A stretch of DNA of 64,000 nt from Neoarius graeffei (GCF_027579695.1 NC_083577.1:41049198-41113197); one strand, 5' to 3'; numbered from the stretch's first letter, positions 51,131-62,654 are shown. Translations and numbers: made by a program. Notes: generated by a model from the sequence alone, not told the origin.

Positions 51131-52484
51131 TAGGGTTGGGCGGTATCCAAATTTTGATACCTTTAAACTGTCTCTGTGTTTTCCCGGGGTATACGGTATT
51201 ACCGAGAAAAAAATATTTTGTTTCGGCCTACTGTGTAACGTGCGCCTATACCGGCGGACCTTGTCCAGACCTGCGCCTATGCCTCAAATGTACTATTTAA
51301 AAGCAGCATAGCGAATTATGTGCATTGTGGTATGGATTAAGCAGCAAAGCGAATTTTGTGCATTGATGAATGGATTAAGAGATATTTCAAAGCATCACGC
51401 AACTCTTCCTTCATCTTGAAAATAGCATTCAACTGTCGTTTACACATGTCTGCGTTGAAACGCCATTTGCAGCACTATTTCACCTACTCCATCAAAAAAA
51501 AGTACACGATGAGCAGGATCATACCCTTTCAAGCATGGGAAATAAAAGAAAAGAAAATCAACCAACACCCAAGTCCGTTTAGACTGCGCGATAAACCATA
51601 TTCTTCAGCGCAAATGAGGCGAACCTAATTCAAATGCGTGATAGCTGCACAAGGCAAAATCATATGGGCCCACGTCATGCCATGGCGGGGAAATTAATAA
51701 TCAAATGGCCTTACCTTGCTTAAAACGTTGTCTCGATCACATAACTCCTTACAATTATTCCACTTAAATCCATACGGTTTAACACACCCAACAAAGATAG
51801 CAAGCGCATTGCTAATTCCCACCAGAAACCTAACAGTTTATGCTACGATGTTTTCTTCCGTTTCTTCAGTAGATGACATTTCAAACGTTTATTACCCACA
51901 TCCCAAATGTCATACGTTATATTATTTTACCTTGTTGTTACTCATGTAACCTACTCAAAACACAACTCATTGGAGAGATCTCGTGGAAGTGGAGTACCCC
52001 AGGCTATGGTGTGCCTTAGGGGACATATTAGATTTTTTTCGATTTTGCGCGGTCATTTACATTATTGCTGGCTCTTCCTTTTCGTTTGGTTTGAAACCAA
52101 AATACTGCCACACTGCCGATGTTGTATTTTTATTTTTTTTTTGCCACTAACTCGTTATCTTGACTTGCCATCTTTCAACCGCGGTCTCAGTCTCTTGCGA
52201 AGCTTTCTGTCAGACTCCAAATGTCACGCAGGGTTGCCATGGTAACAACATAAACAACCCTGCACGCGATGAGAACTTCTTTAGGAAATTGATAGAATTA
52301 GTGAAAATACGATCACACAGTTATTCGGGATGATCTTCAATTTATTATTTTATATTATGACCTCATGTACTCCATATTTATTTAGATATTATATATTTTT
52401 TTAAAATGACGGTAATGAGACCGATACCGTTGGTACTTTTGGATACCTCGGGATACCTTCTTACCGTAATACCGCCCAACCCTA
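51131..52484. mobile_element. hAT element, non-autonomous, perfect 8-bp duplication
   Basis: The ends TAGGGTTGGGCGGTAT and, inverted, TAGGGTTGGGCGGTAT are flanked by GTTAGCAT at 51123-51130 and 52485-52492. The 1354-bp inside has only short frames and no hAT transposase motif. Confidence 0.9.
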
Positions 52485-52804
52485 GTTAGCATTTTAAATG
52501 CTGACTGCAACATTTGCAAAACTTTTACAAAGGTACTTAAAATGTCCGACACACGGACTTTTTGTAGTTCTAAATCGACCGTTAGGCCTAGTTAGGATGA
52601 AATTACACTATTAAAATGATCACTGAATGATTTGTTTTTCTGAATCTTTACTATTTTGTTGTTCGCTAGAATACCATTTTGCGATTTCACACTTAAGCAA
52701 ATGTTTGAAAACTCCGGATCTCCTTCCTTCATGGTGGCTGCCATTTTTTTGTGCCGCACGGCGCATGCGCAGAGCTGATTCAGTTCTATATTCTGCGCGG
52801 AATG

Positions 52805-53584
52805 CAGGGCTTTCCACAAGCGCCGGCTGCCGGCCATACAGCCGACTACACAATTAAGTCCAGCCGGCTACTTTAATGACTTATTTTTGTAGCCCACAGG
52901 CTCTAAATATTAATTTTCGATTTTAATAAAATTAAATGTTTATCTAACGGACTGACAATGTCAAACTGAACCGCACTCATTTAAGTTGTGATTCGCGCTG
53001 TTTGTACCGATAATAACCACAAATTCCCCGCCGACTTCGTTGATCAAGGGAGAGTAACTCATCTGCGGCCCCAACATGCGGTGTGCGCGCGCGCACTCAG
53101 CGGAGGCAGTAGTGTGTCGGAGGGAACAGAAGCAGAGAGAACGCTTATTTTGTCTCCGGTAAACCAGTCTTCTCTCGTTCAATTACGTGTTGGCATCAAA
53201 AGACACCGTTGGTTGTAAATGAAACCAAACTGAGTCGTTGGAGGTGTATTTTCATACGCAAATGGAGAAATGTTCGCTGAGTGTTTGTGTAGCCGCCACT
53301 GCAGACCGTTGTCATTAATTCATAGCATGCTCAGCTGCGTGAATGTGTCATGCACCGAAAATAAGAGATTTACAAGCCAGGAACGCCTCATGATGCAATA
53401 CGCAAGAAAAAAGATTGACTGCCATTTTACTTTGTATTTGAGTAAAGTGAATAAATAAATGGTCTGTGGAAAATACATTTAATCCTGGGAACTGCGTGCA
53501 CAGGAGTTTATTTTGTGTTTACTCCCCCCGGCTGGCTACTTATTTGTCATGGCTGGCTAGTATGAGCCTTAGTGGAAAGCCCCG
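52805..53584. mobile_element. TIR element with GGAATG flanks
   Basis: The ends are CAGGGCTTTCCAC and, inverted from the right, CGGGGCTTTCCAC, flanked by GGAATG at 52799-52804 and 53585-53590. It is probably hAT-related by its terminal sequence. Subterminal GCCGGCTGCCGGCC is GC-rich. No transposase is seen. Confidence 0.6.
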
Positions 53585-53654
53585 GGAATGCGGAAATGTC
53601 AAGTTCAATTTTAGATTTATGAACCCGAAAAAAAATGTCAAAAAACCTGGGGGT

Positions 53655-53810
53655 GTCGTGGCTCAGGTGGATAAGGCGCCACACCATAAATCCGGGGACC
53701 AGGGTTCGATTCCAACCCAAGGTCATTTCCCCGATCCCTCCCAGTCTCTCTCTCTCCTACTCATTTCCTGTCTCTACACTGTCCTATCCAATAAAGGTGA
53801 AAAAAGCCCA
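53655..53810 (+). repeat. tRNA-derived SINE, family B
   Basis: GTCGTGGCTCAGGTGGATAA with the B box GGTTCGATTCC and a TATCCAATAAAGGTG tail, the second copy in the window. A TA microsatellite follows at 53862-53899. Confidence 0.85.
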
Positions 53811-53845
53811 AAAAATCTCTTTAAAAAAGTCGAAAAACCGGCGTT

Positions 53846-53903
<58 letters not shown>

Positions 53904-53922
53904 CCGCACAAACGGCACTCAC

Positions 53923-53981
53923 CCGGCCGGTGGACCGGAAACAGAACATTTTTTAATAATGGCCTGAGGTTTGCGCTCCAT
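53923..53981 (-). CDS. Candidate COQ10B first coding exon
   Basis: On the minus strand, ATG at 53981-53979 opens a 59-base frame encoding MERKPQAIIKKCSVSGPPAG (the last codon is completed by the next exon). It ends at a strong donor gtgagt (53922-53917) with two spare bases, exactly the phase required by the exon at 41136-41288. The joined product would run into YLSSCG. The peptide is basic but not a textbook presequence. An in-frame stop lies just upstream. About 350 bases further upstream is a CpG-rich patch with CAAAATGGCGGCGC (54327-54340, minus), a YY1-like core promoter motif. Support is phase and splice signals only. It also lies between inverted transposon ends. Confidence 0.25.
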
Positions 53982-54439
53982 AACATCTTGTTAAAACACA
54001 GTCAGATAGGAAAACAACACCTGTTACCTTTTCTGTTATGAAAGACTGAGTGCCAATGAAAATTTGTGATCCACCTTATGTTTTTACCTGACAACGGGGA
54101 ACTGAAGTCATTTTTAAACTTGCTTTATTTCTTAATTAACATTCAATTACTTTTTCGGTTTTATTAACCTTATATCGTGACTCATATTGGCACATTATAT
54201 TACACTTATCGGCATTTTCAGTTTTTAGCCATGTTGAATGTAGTTCGTTTGGTCCACGGCAGGCGTCGCTTATCCGCGCAATCTTCACGAGACTTATGCG
54301 AGACTTCAAACGTGAAGTGTCAGCGCCGCCATTTTGAAAACTGTTTACACAGCAGCCAGATCACCATATCATTCCAATTTAGGTTAATTTCGAGATTTGC
54401 CAGCTTCATCAGTGATGGAGTGTCAGTCCTGCACGCTGT

Positions 54440-54742
54440 GGCACATGTACCTGAAGGCATGCCTTGGGCTGTGCACGTGCCGAGTGGACTCCAGCACGCT
54501 TGCCGTGAACAAGGCGCACCTGAGCGAAATTAAGGAATTGTGTCTGCCTATTTAAGGACTGTTCTGATGCATTTGCATTGCGAAGTATTACGATACGCAT
54601 TACCGAGCCTTTCTACCCGTTGTCTTGATTTCCTGTTTCTCGTTCTTGTCCTCACTTAGCCTTTGATGTACTGTTTGCGCCTCGACTGACCCTTTTGCCC
54701 GTATTCTCGTTTTTGATCTAGCCTGCCGTTTTGGATTGTTTG

Positions 54743-54791
<49 letters not shown>

Positions 54792-54809
54792 ATATATATT
54801 TTATATATA

Positions 54810-54850
<41 letters not shown>

Positions 54851-54890
54851 TTTATTAAACTGTATACTTCTGCACATACATGACAGAGGT
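54440..54890 (+). repeat. LTR-like sequence with TG/CA repeats
   Basis: CCTATTTAAGGACTG (TATA-like), a pyrimidine-rich block, then (TG)n at 54745-54775, TATG repeats, (CA)n at 54816-54845 and a polyadenylation-like TTATTAAACTG. The layout suits a solo LTR of a fish Gypsy-type retrotransposon. The boundaries and coding part were not found. Confidence 0.4.
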
Positions 54891-54954
54891 TATTCCATAC
54901 AACTTCGAAACAACGTGGAGTAGAGAAGAGTTGGAAAGACGACAGGATAAGGAC

Positions 54955-55140
54955 TACTCCACCGCGCTGGTATTTATGTCATTGTCGCACAATTAAAATG
55001 TGCCAGATCAGACAGCTTGTGGGTTTTCAAAATAATAAATACATGCATGTATTTTTGTGATAAATACATATTATACTGAGCGCATTTCCCACATAATCCT
55101 CACTAAGGTTTCGGACAGCACTACAAAATGGCGTCCCCAC
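54955..55140 (+). repeat. Segment duplicated at 56380-56885
   Basis: GTCGCACAATTAAAATGTGC, then GTGGGTTTTCAAAATAATAA and TTATACTGAGC are repeated at 56401-56444 and 56820-56866, where a SINE splits the second copy. 55500-56300 between them has no recognised feature except a mariner-like end motif near 56257. Confidence 0.6.
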
Positions 55141-56308
55141 TATATAGTGCCCTACATAGTGAGTAGGGAGCGATTTCGGACGCAGGGAAAACTTCCAGCT
55201 TGATTACGTCAGCATTCGAAGGAGGGCGCGCGCATCTTTTGACAACGTTGACAGATGTTGGTCACTTTGATTTCTGCTGTATGTTTTACTTCCGTCCTAC
55301 AATGTCTCGCACAGCAAATCTCGTTTACAGCCATCGCTTTGACATATGGACTGATGTTACATAGCATATTTCAAAACACTCATAACTTGCTATAGCAGTG
55401 ACAAAATAGCTGTCAGAAATGCATTCCTACATTTTATAAAATGAGAAATAGAATTTTGAGAATAAAAAAAAAAATATTTGCCTTCAGTTCCTCTTTAACA
55501 GGTTTCATATGTGATAGGGGCTTGAGTGGAGCATCTGAAGCAAAGACTGGCAAAGATCAGTGATGGCTTAACTAGCATCAGCCAATACTCAAAAGAAGAT
55601 TCTCACAACAAAAGAGTGAACGTTATTGAGATGTGCACATTACGCACCATGTGAGCTATAAACCTTAGCCATAAACATTGTCTGGGGAGATGGGGACAAA
55701 AAAAAAAAACACATCAGCTCAGACACTTTTCAGTCTAAAGCCACATTTGTGGATATATTGTTTCACTGCATCCCTGTCTCACCTGAGTCCTTTGTGGTCC
55801 CTTTCTTCACAGCTACTGTATCTCTGACCTGCGCACATAAGAGCCCCTCAGGAAACATGCAAGATTTTCTCGTTTACTCACCACATTTATTCACTGCCTA
55901 AAACAAATCTCTTCACACCTCTTTGACACATTTTAAATCACAGAACTCTTAACTTTTTTTTTTTTATTCAAGCCTCAAAATACAGATATTTTAAACATAA
56001 TGATAATGATTCATATAATGAATCACATAATGATTCATTTAGACATAATGAACATCCACTACGTACGTGCCTCAAAATACAGGTTAACTGAAAACACAGG
56101 AAACAATAGGAATACGTAAACTAACATCTGCAAAAACATGCTACAAAAGGCTGACAAACGCATCCAGCATAAGGGTGAACATGTAAAGCATGTTATAAAT
56201 AATAAAACAAAATTAACTACATGTAGTTTTTACTCTCATTGATTCCTGACTTTTCGAACACCCTGTATATCCTGGCTCATTGTGTCAGTATTCCTAAGTT
56301 CCTAAAAT

Positions 56309-56359
56309 TCCTGCGACCCTGTAGAACAGGATAAAGCGGCTAGAGATAATGAGATGAGA
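56309..56359 (+). repeat. SINE family A 3' end fragment (copy 15)
   Basis: Only the last 50 bases are present (GCGACCCTGTAGAACAGGAT through AATGAGATGAGA). Confidence 0.8.
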
Positions 56360-56444
56360 CTTTCGGACACTCGTCCATCACGCTGGTATTTACGTCATTA
56401 CTGTCGCACAATTAAAATGTGCCAGATCAGTCAGCTGGTGGGTT

Positions 56445-56817
56445 CTCATATCTCATCTCATTATCTGTAGCCGCTTTATCCTGTTCTACAGGGTCACAGG
56501 CAAGCTGGAGCTTATCCCAGCTGACTACGGGCGAAAGGCGGGGTACACCCTGGACAAGTCGCCAGGTCATCACAGGGCTGACACAGACAACCATTCACAC
56601 TCACATTCACACCTACGGTCAATTTAGAGTCACCAGTTAACCTAACCTGCATGTCTTTGGACTGTGGGGGAAACCGGAGCACCCGGAGGAAACCCACGCG
56701 GACACAGGGAGAACATGCAAACTCCACAAAGAAAGGCCCTCGCCGGCCACGGGGCTCAAACCCAGACCTTCTTGCTGTGAGGCCACAGCGCTAACCACTA
56801 CACCACCGTGCCACCCC
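56445..56817 (-). repeat. SINE family A with 10-bp target duplication (copy 16)
   Basis: A full-length reverse copy flanked by CTGGTGGGTT at 56435-56444 and 56818-56827. Confidence 0.92.
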
Positions 56818-57009
56818 CTGGTGGGTTTTCAAAATAATAAATACATATTATACTGAGCATATTTCCCACATTAATCAATACAAAGTACCTGCATCTTTCA
56901 GTTGTTTTTTTTTAAATAAAGGCTTCATACTTCTTTGCAGCTGCCTTTTATTAAATCAAATTTGAGACTTTTAATTTGATTTCTTTCAGCGCGACCGCAA
57001 TGCATGATG

Positions 57010-58685
57010 TAGGGCTGGGCGATTTTACGATTACGATGTTATTCACGATATAAAATCTCTACGATTAGAAATTAGACACGTACGATATGCCTACGATAAG
57101 CCTACGCCTTCAATAAAATTACTTCATCCGAAGTTTTGACAGACACGCGAATAGCCAATCATAACTAAACAGTACCGCATGTAACCAATCAGTTGGAAGA
57201 GAGCCACCTCAAGTTAGGTTGCATGCACACACAAACACACACACGTGTAGCAGCAACGCACAGCATGGCTGTGGTGAAGTTTGCAGGAGCGCGGCATTTC
57301 TCCAACAAAGCGATTATAAAAATGAGCGAGAAGCCGACTGACCGGAGTTCTGAACAGGAAAGTCAGAGCACTGCCCTGGAGGACATCGTTGAAAAGAAGG
57401 GCCAGAGATCTTCGGTTGTGTGGAGGTATTTTGGATATTTAAAATCGGACATACAACAAAGTGTTACACAAAACCTTACACACACTGATGTACAGGATTG
57501 CACTTTTTTTCTCCTTGCAGCATAAGGTTTACACGTCAATATGTCTTTTATGTTTATTTGAAAGATGCTAGAATTTGCACAAATGATTAACAATGGTATA
57601 TAGTTTTTATTTTTCAATTTCAGTTTATTCATTTGAACAAAAAGAACAAAAGAATGTGCATCCAGTTTGTTTTGGTTCTGGGCAACTCCATGTAAATGTC
57701 AACCTCACCATGCAAAAATAAAGCAACATGTAATACATCAAAACCACTCCCAGAGATATCACCTAGGCCTGTATTTTACAGATGTGAATAAGTTGAACCA
57801 ATTTGTAACCAACCTAATATGTCACTGTCAGTCTTTCTTTCTTATAATGTAAACCCCAAGCTAAAATCAACTTTGATCATGTACAATTCTATATTATTGC
57901 CACAAGCCACAGAAATGTATGCTAAAATCCACAAAACAGCAAAACAATAGCCATCCTAAATATTATTTAAGAACTTTGATAGTTTTAGCTGATATTTAGA
58001 GTTTTTCAAAGGGTTATGGTGGTTAAATTGCTGATTTTCTAAACATATGCCATGTCTATTTCAGACGCGTCACATCCATAACGGAATTTCGTCACATCCA
58101 TAACGCTGACTTTTCCTTCCGAAACTCTGCATGAAATACAAAATATTTTAAACAAAGATTTTTTAATATTCACCTTGGACCCCTCTATCAAATGGATCTC
58201 TCCATTTCGACATTAGGTTTACAATTTCACAGAGTTTGATAAAAATGTACAGTCACCCAAGAAAAGTGATACTTTTTCTGTCACGTCCATAACGCATCTT
58301 TTATTGGCATTTTCTGGCATGCCCTAGATGTACTATGGGAATTGTTCTTGTTCTATCACTTCTCCAGTATGGTACAGCCTTAAAATATGCAACACCTGTT
58401 TAAATACTGGGAGACAATAAAACATGCGCTGGGTCATTTGTTGCCATTTTGAGTTCAAGTGTCACGTCCATAACGCTGGAATTGCTCTTCTGTGAAACTT
58501 GAAGGCTTGTTAAGCTATTTTTGTTAATTAGGAAGGAACTACTAATTTGTAATGTTCATATTTTGAGCAGAAAATTAAAGAAAATACAAAAATGGTGATT
58601 TGATTTATATCGTGATATATATCGTTATCGAAAATTTTGAAAAAATATATCGTGATATAATTTTCTCTCATATCGCCCAGCCCTA
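57010..58685 (+). mobile_element. hAT-like element with BED-finger-like fragment
   Basis: The inverted ends TAGGGCTGGGCGAT bound a 1676-bp element. A plus-strand frame at 57265-57525 (MAVVKFAGARHFSNKAIIKM) continues to KKGQRSSVVWRYFGYLKSDI, resembling the start of a ZBED/hAT BED finger. It then ends before the metal-binding residues. No catalytic region is present. Four copies of GTCACRTCCATAACG lie in the right half. A matching target duplication was not found. Confidence 0.65.
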
Positions 58686-59428
58686 GGATATACTGCTTTG
58701 GTTAGTGACCATCGGTTGTACACTACTTTTCGTGATGCACTGTGGGATACTTTGAGTGCACTATATAGACGTATGGGCGCTGTGAGACAGCTGCCTCTCC
58801 AGTAGCTCTGCAAACCTCTTTTTTTCCACTTTTTTTTTTTTTTTTTACTTTTTTGCTCTTCTTACAGTGTGTTTAACTATATAACATGGATATATTTAAC
58901 TTTAACATGCAACCAGGAGCCAGTTTTCTCACTTATTCGAGAGAGGAGCTGCTGACCCTGAAAACAATGGGACGAGCCAGGATATGACACCCCATCCCGG
59001 CCGAGCTGAGGAGGAAACCCAAGGGCTACAAAGCTGGAGCTAAGCTAAAAGCTAGGCTAGTGGACAACCGGCGGCGCTACAAACCATCCATTCCCTCTGT
59101 TATCATGGGGAATGTGAACTCGCTGCTGAATAAAAGTCGACGAGCTTTCCACTCTGAACAACCAGCGGATTTACCGGGAGAGCAGCTTATTTATTTTTAC
59201 GGAGACATGGCAGCGGTCTCAAAAGTAACCGCTCACCGGCGGCAAATCGCCGGCTATGGCTTGTTATGCTGCCGGCTATTGTCAGTCGAGTCACAAAATT
59301 TAATATTAAATATTTCTGACAGCAAAAAAAGTTGCGAACGTAAATTACATCCACTATGTCATGTATGTCCGTTGCCGCGTCAACTGTGTTTACATCCTCG
59401 ACACGAGTGCAGCCATTACTGCCGCCTG

Positions 59429-59535
59429 TGTTGCCAGATTGCGCGGTTTCCCGCCCAATCTGGGCGGTTTTAAGTGCATTTTGGCGGGTTTTGAACATAT
59501 TTTGGGCTGTAAAACGTCAGCAGTATCTGGCAACA
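59429..59535. mobile_element. hAT-type MITE, relative of 29072-29183
   Basis: Inverted ends TGTTGCCAGAT / ATCTGGCAACA and the same GGCGGGTTTTGAACATATTT interior. The target duplication is not evident. It lies in the first LINE interruption, just before the repeat shared with 29312-29780. Confidence 0.8.
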
Positions 59536-59545
59536 TATTTTTTTA

Positions 59546-60018
59546 CTTACTACAAGAAATTAATGGATGCCAACGTTTTTGCCAAAATGGTATTTTATTT
59601 TCCATTGTTTAGGCAGCTTCAGCATCATACTGTGAAATTCTGTTCAAATTGTTTTTTTCTTCTATGAAGCCTGAGCCATTTATTTTATTAGTTTATAATT
59701 GTTTAATTTAGTCTTCAGGAGAGACTGCCTGCACACAGTACTAGTATTAATAGTTTTTTTTCTTACATGAAAGCTGAGGCATTTATATTATATTTTAAGG
59801 TAACTTCATGTTGTGCTGTGAGGTTCTCTGCACTTTAACTTTTGAACCAACAGGAGCATTTGGATAAGTAAAGCCTAATTTTCTGCATTTTTGTAGTCCT
59901 GGTAATCTTTTATATTGGTAAAGTTGTTTATAGGACCATTTCTCAGTGTCTGTTTTTTTAAATCAATAGTTTTTCAGTAATAACTTAATATTTAACATAT
60001 CACTCAATTTTAAACAAC
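59546..60018 (+). repeat. Dispersed repeat shared with 29312-29780
   Basis: The same sequence and orientation as 29312-29780, with few differences. It is followed by CAAAATTTCTGTGGGAAACA CTGG (60047-60066 and on), an inverted hAT-like CAGTGTTTCCCAC end. Confidence 0.8.
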
Positions 60019-61596
60019 CCCCGCGCCTCCCCCATAGTCTCCAAAATTTCTGTGGGAAACACTGGCGTGCGTAACAACGCTAATCAAGCTTAAGCTAGAC
60101 GACCCGCCTCAAATACCCGTCCCGGGTAAATGTTATCCCAATTTTAGATGGCCTGTTCCAAACCATCCCGCCCCATGAAAAATTCGTACTTGCATCTCTC
60201 TCTCTATTTTATATATATCTCCCTGCACGCTTTGCGTGCATTATGTCTGCCACTGGCAGACATTTTACCATTTTGCACCCTGCTGTAAATTATTTGTACC
60301 CTGCTATTCTCCCAAACTTTGAAGCCCCTGACATGGCTAACACACCTTGTACCGGATGCTAACGTGGACCTGCGGGGATTCACTGCTGTGAGAACCGACA
60401 GAGACATTAACACATGCGGGAAAAGCAAAGGTGGGGGGACTCATCATTTAGGTCAACAATCGCTGGTGTAACCCGGGACATATCTCCGTAAAGACAGTTT
60501 TATGTTGCCCAGATTTGGAGCTGCTAGCCGTTAGCCTGTGGCCATATTATCGGCCGAGGGAGTTCAGTCACGTTTTCACCATCTGTGTTTACATCCCTCC
60601 AAGGGCAGATGCAGCCTCTGCATGTGAGAGGATTCACTCTGTCACAGCAAGGCTACAGACACAGCACCCTGAGGCATTTATCATAATTTCTGGGGACTTT
60701 AATCATGCTACTTTGGACTCTACTTTGGCTGCTTTTTACCAGGCTGTGGATTGTCCAACAAGGAACAGCAGGACAATTGACTTGCTGTATGCTAATGTGA
60801 AGGATGCATACAGAGTCACACCCCTCCAGGGCTAGAATTTCGTGAAAATTTGCAGGAATCTGTTTGGATTCTCGCAAAACTGTTTTGCGAGAATCCAATA
60901 AAATAATTTCAACAACTTGTGTGTTTGTTGTGACTGTGTGTACGAGTTTGAATTCTTTTCACAGGCAGTCAGTTGGCCTCCAACTCAGCCCTCAAACCAC
61001 AAATACAGTACCAGTTACATTAATTAAAATACACATTTATACACACTATCAAACTATCACTTTATTTCACTTCTTAATCAAGTCAACAACTGAAGAATGG
61101 AGCCGAGGACAACATCTTCAAAAGCCTGCCGCAAATACAGTAACCATTACAACACACAGTTACCATTACAACACAGTTATTCACAGTAACAAACTCATCA
61201 CTCAATTTCAATCCTTAATCATCAAAAACTGAACAACAGAGAACATCTGAATGTCAGAAACCTAACTGCACCAATGTGTCAGGGTCATGCCAAACTATCA
61301 TTTGGTTTACTCTGCCTCATCACTGACAGCTGAGTCTAAATCATCACCACTACTAGCAACCACACTAGAGTCAGGGTCAGGATGCACAACGGCATACAAG
61401 TCAGTACGGGCAGAAGTAGAGCTTGCACTGTCCGAGTGACATTCTGGGGTCAAGCCATGGAGGATCTTGTTTATGTCTTTTCTCATGTCAGTAACCTGTA
61501 TTTTTGTGTGTTTATCATATATTTATTCATTTCATTGGTCTTGTCTTTCTGATTCCAAATGACTGCACTAGTGTGTGTGTCAGACTCCTGTATAGG

Positions 61597-61866
61597 CTAT
61601 ATATAATTATATGCGTGACGATCATCGACCGTGAAACAGGATGCCCACCGTGCTTTGATTCTGTCATAGTGCAGGCTGCATGTCTTACACCTCGCCTTGA
61701 CCGCGAAATCGTCTTCAAAGTCATAATTGTCTAGTAGGTCATCGCCCCATGCCTGTAAACCGCGTCGTGATATTCTTTTCGTTTTTTCAACGGATTTCGA
61801 GGTGTTTGGCTGACCATCACTTGAGCTGGAGTATGCCATCTTGTTATTCTTGACAACAAAAGCCAC
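61597..61866 (-). CDS. Small hypothetical ORF with Cys/His cluster
   Basis: An 89-residue minus-strand frame starting MAFVVKNNKMAYSSSSDGQP, with an acidic stretch (DDLLDNYDFEDDF) followed by CKTCSLHYDRIKARW. The CxxC-xxH arrangement could be part of a zinc finger. No family is recognised. It lies in the second insertion within the LINE, so it may be a transposon-encoded N-terminus. There is no evidence of expression. Confidence 0.25.
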   Translation of the reverse strand: MAFVVKNNKMAYSSSSDGQPNTSKSVEKTKRISRRGLQAWGDDLLDNYDFEDDFAVKARCKTCSLHYDRIKARWASCFTVDDRHAYNYI

Positions 61867-62189
61867 CTAGTGAGTACTCGGCGGACTAGATGCAAGCAAC
61901 CCCAAGCGAGTGAAACACACTTTGCACATGCGCAGAACGTTTGTTTAGCGAAACCGAAACCATTTGTGGAATTTTTGTGTTGAAGTGATTAATATTTTAC
62001 GATAAAATTACGATATTTCTTGAATATTTTGCGCGAATCTGTTGAGATTTGCCTGGGGAACAATTTATGTGAATACTCACGCGAATCGATTCGCGCCAAA
62101 ATTCTATAATATATTCAACTCCTTAAGCTGAATGAGCATGAACTCTGTCTCCTCATTGCTCCAGAAGTGCACGTTTCTGCTTGCCTGTG

Positions 62190-62480
62190 GCAGTGGGGGC
62201 GTGGTCAAGCGCCGGTCTGTGACAGGAGGGCGGAGCCAGGGAAGGTGAGTGGCAGAATAACTACACCTGACGGTAATTAACCTGTTTGTGTGTCTTCCCA
62301 GTAACCGTGCCCTATTTAAGGAGGCAGAGGGAGAGCAGAGGGGACAGCTCATCCCGGGACTAGAACACAGCGTGCGCGCGTGTGTGTGTGTTTCTCTCAA
62401 GAATAAAAGTAGGCTGTTAAACTGAAAAGTCTGACAATAAAAAGCCTATTAGTACCAGAAGCTTTGTCCTGCCGTCCTCT
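62190..62480 (+). repeat. Solo-LTR-like sequence
   Basis: GTGACAGGAGGGCGGAGCC, a TATA-like CCCTATTTAAGGAGG, a polyadenylation-like AAGAATAAAAG and CCTGCCGTCCTCTGTGCTCC follow the order of a fish LTR (U3, R, U5). No internal retroviral or Gypsy coding sequence lies nearby. The boundaries are approximate. Confidence 0.45.
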
Positions 62481-62654
62481 GTGCTCCACCCACACTTCAG
62501 AGAGCTCTACATCCACATTTTCTCTTCTTCGTTTGTTCCTCCTGACCTCTTCTGCTGCTCGCTACTACTGTTGTCATGCCGACCGAGGCTGTTGTGTTTC
62601 CCGCTTGTGGTCTCGTCACTCGTCACTTCCGGAAGTAGCTCGACAACTAGCTCG

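Larger units (their letters stand above)
48313..55494. mobile_element. Inverted TTAA-flanked end pair enclosing nested elements
   Basis: The left end AGGGGAACTGAAGGCAAATT (TTAA at 48309-48312) and the right end, inverted, AGAGGAACTGAAGGCAAATA (TTAA at 55495-55498) share about 190 bases. The left arm continues across the Tc1 insertion: 48313-48440, then 50728 onwards. This could be one TTAA-target element later filled with other insertions, or two opposed copies of a shorter one. No transposase is seen. Confidence 0.5.

Noticed and set aside
52592..52853. Two overlapping minus-strand ORFs with an NRF-1-like GGCGCATGCGCAG upstream, considered as COQ10B exon 1
   Set aside because: The encoded peptide has no similarity to the COQ10B presequence, no donor in the required phase was found, and the frame begins inside a TIR element.
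53923..53986. The alternative upstream ATG at 53984-53986 (MLWSANLRPLLKNV) as the COQ10B start
   Set aside because: The peptide looks like a good mitochondrial presequence, but its frame leaves one base, not two, at the donor and would run into a stop in the next exon.
54177..54533. 118-residue plus-strand ORF in the CpG-rich patch
   Set aside because: No domain, no splice context, and it overlaps LTR-like sequence. It is probably a chance frame in GC-rich DNA.
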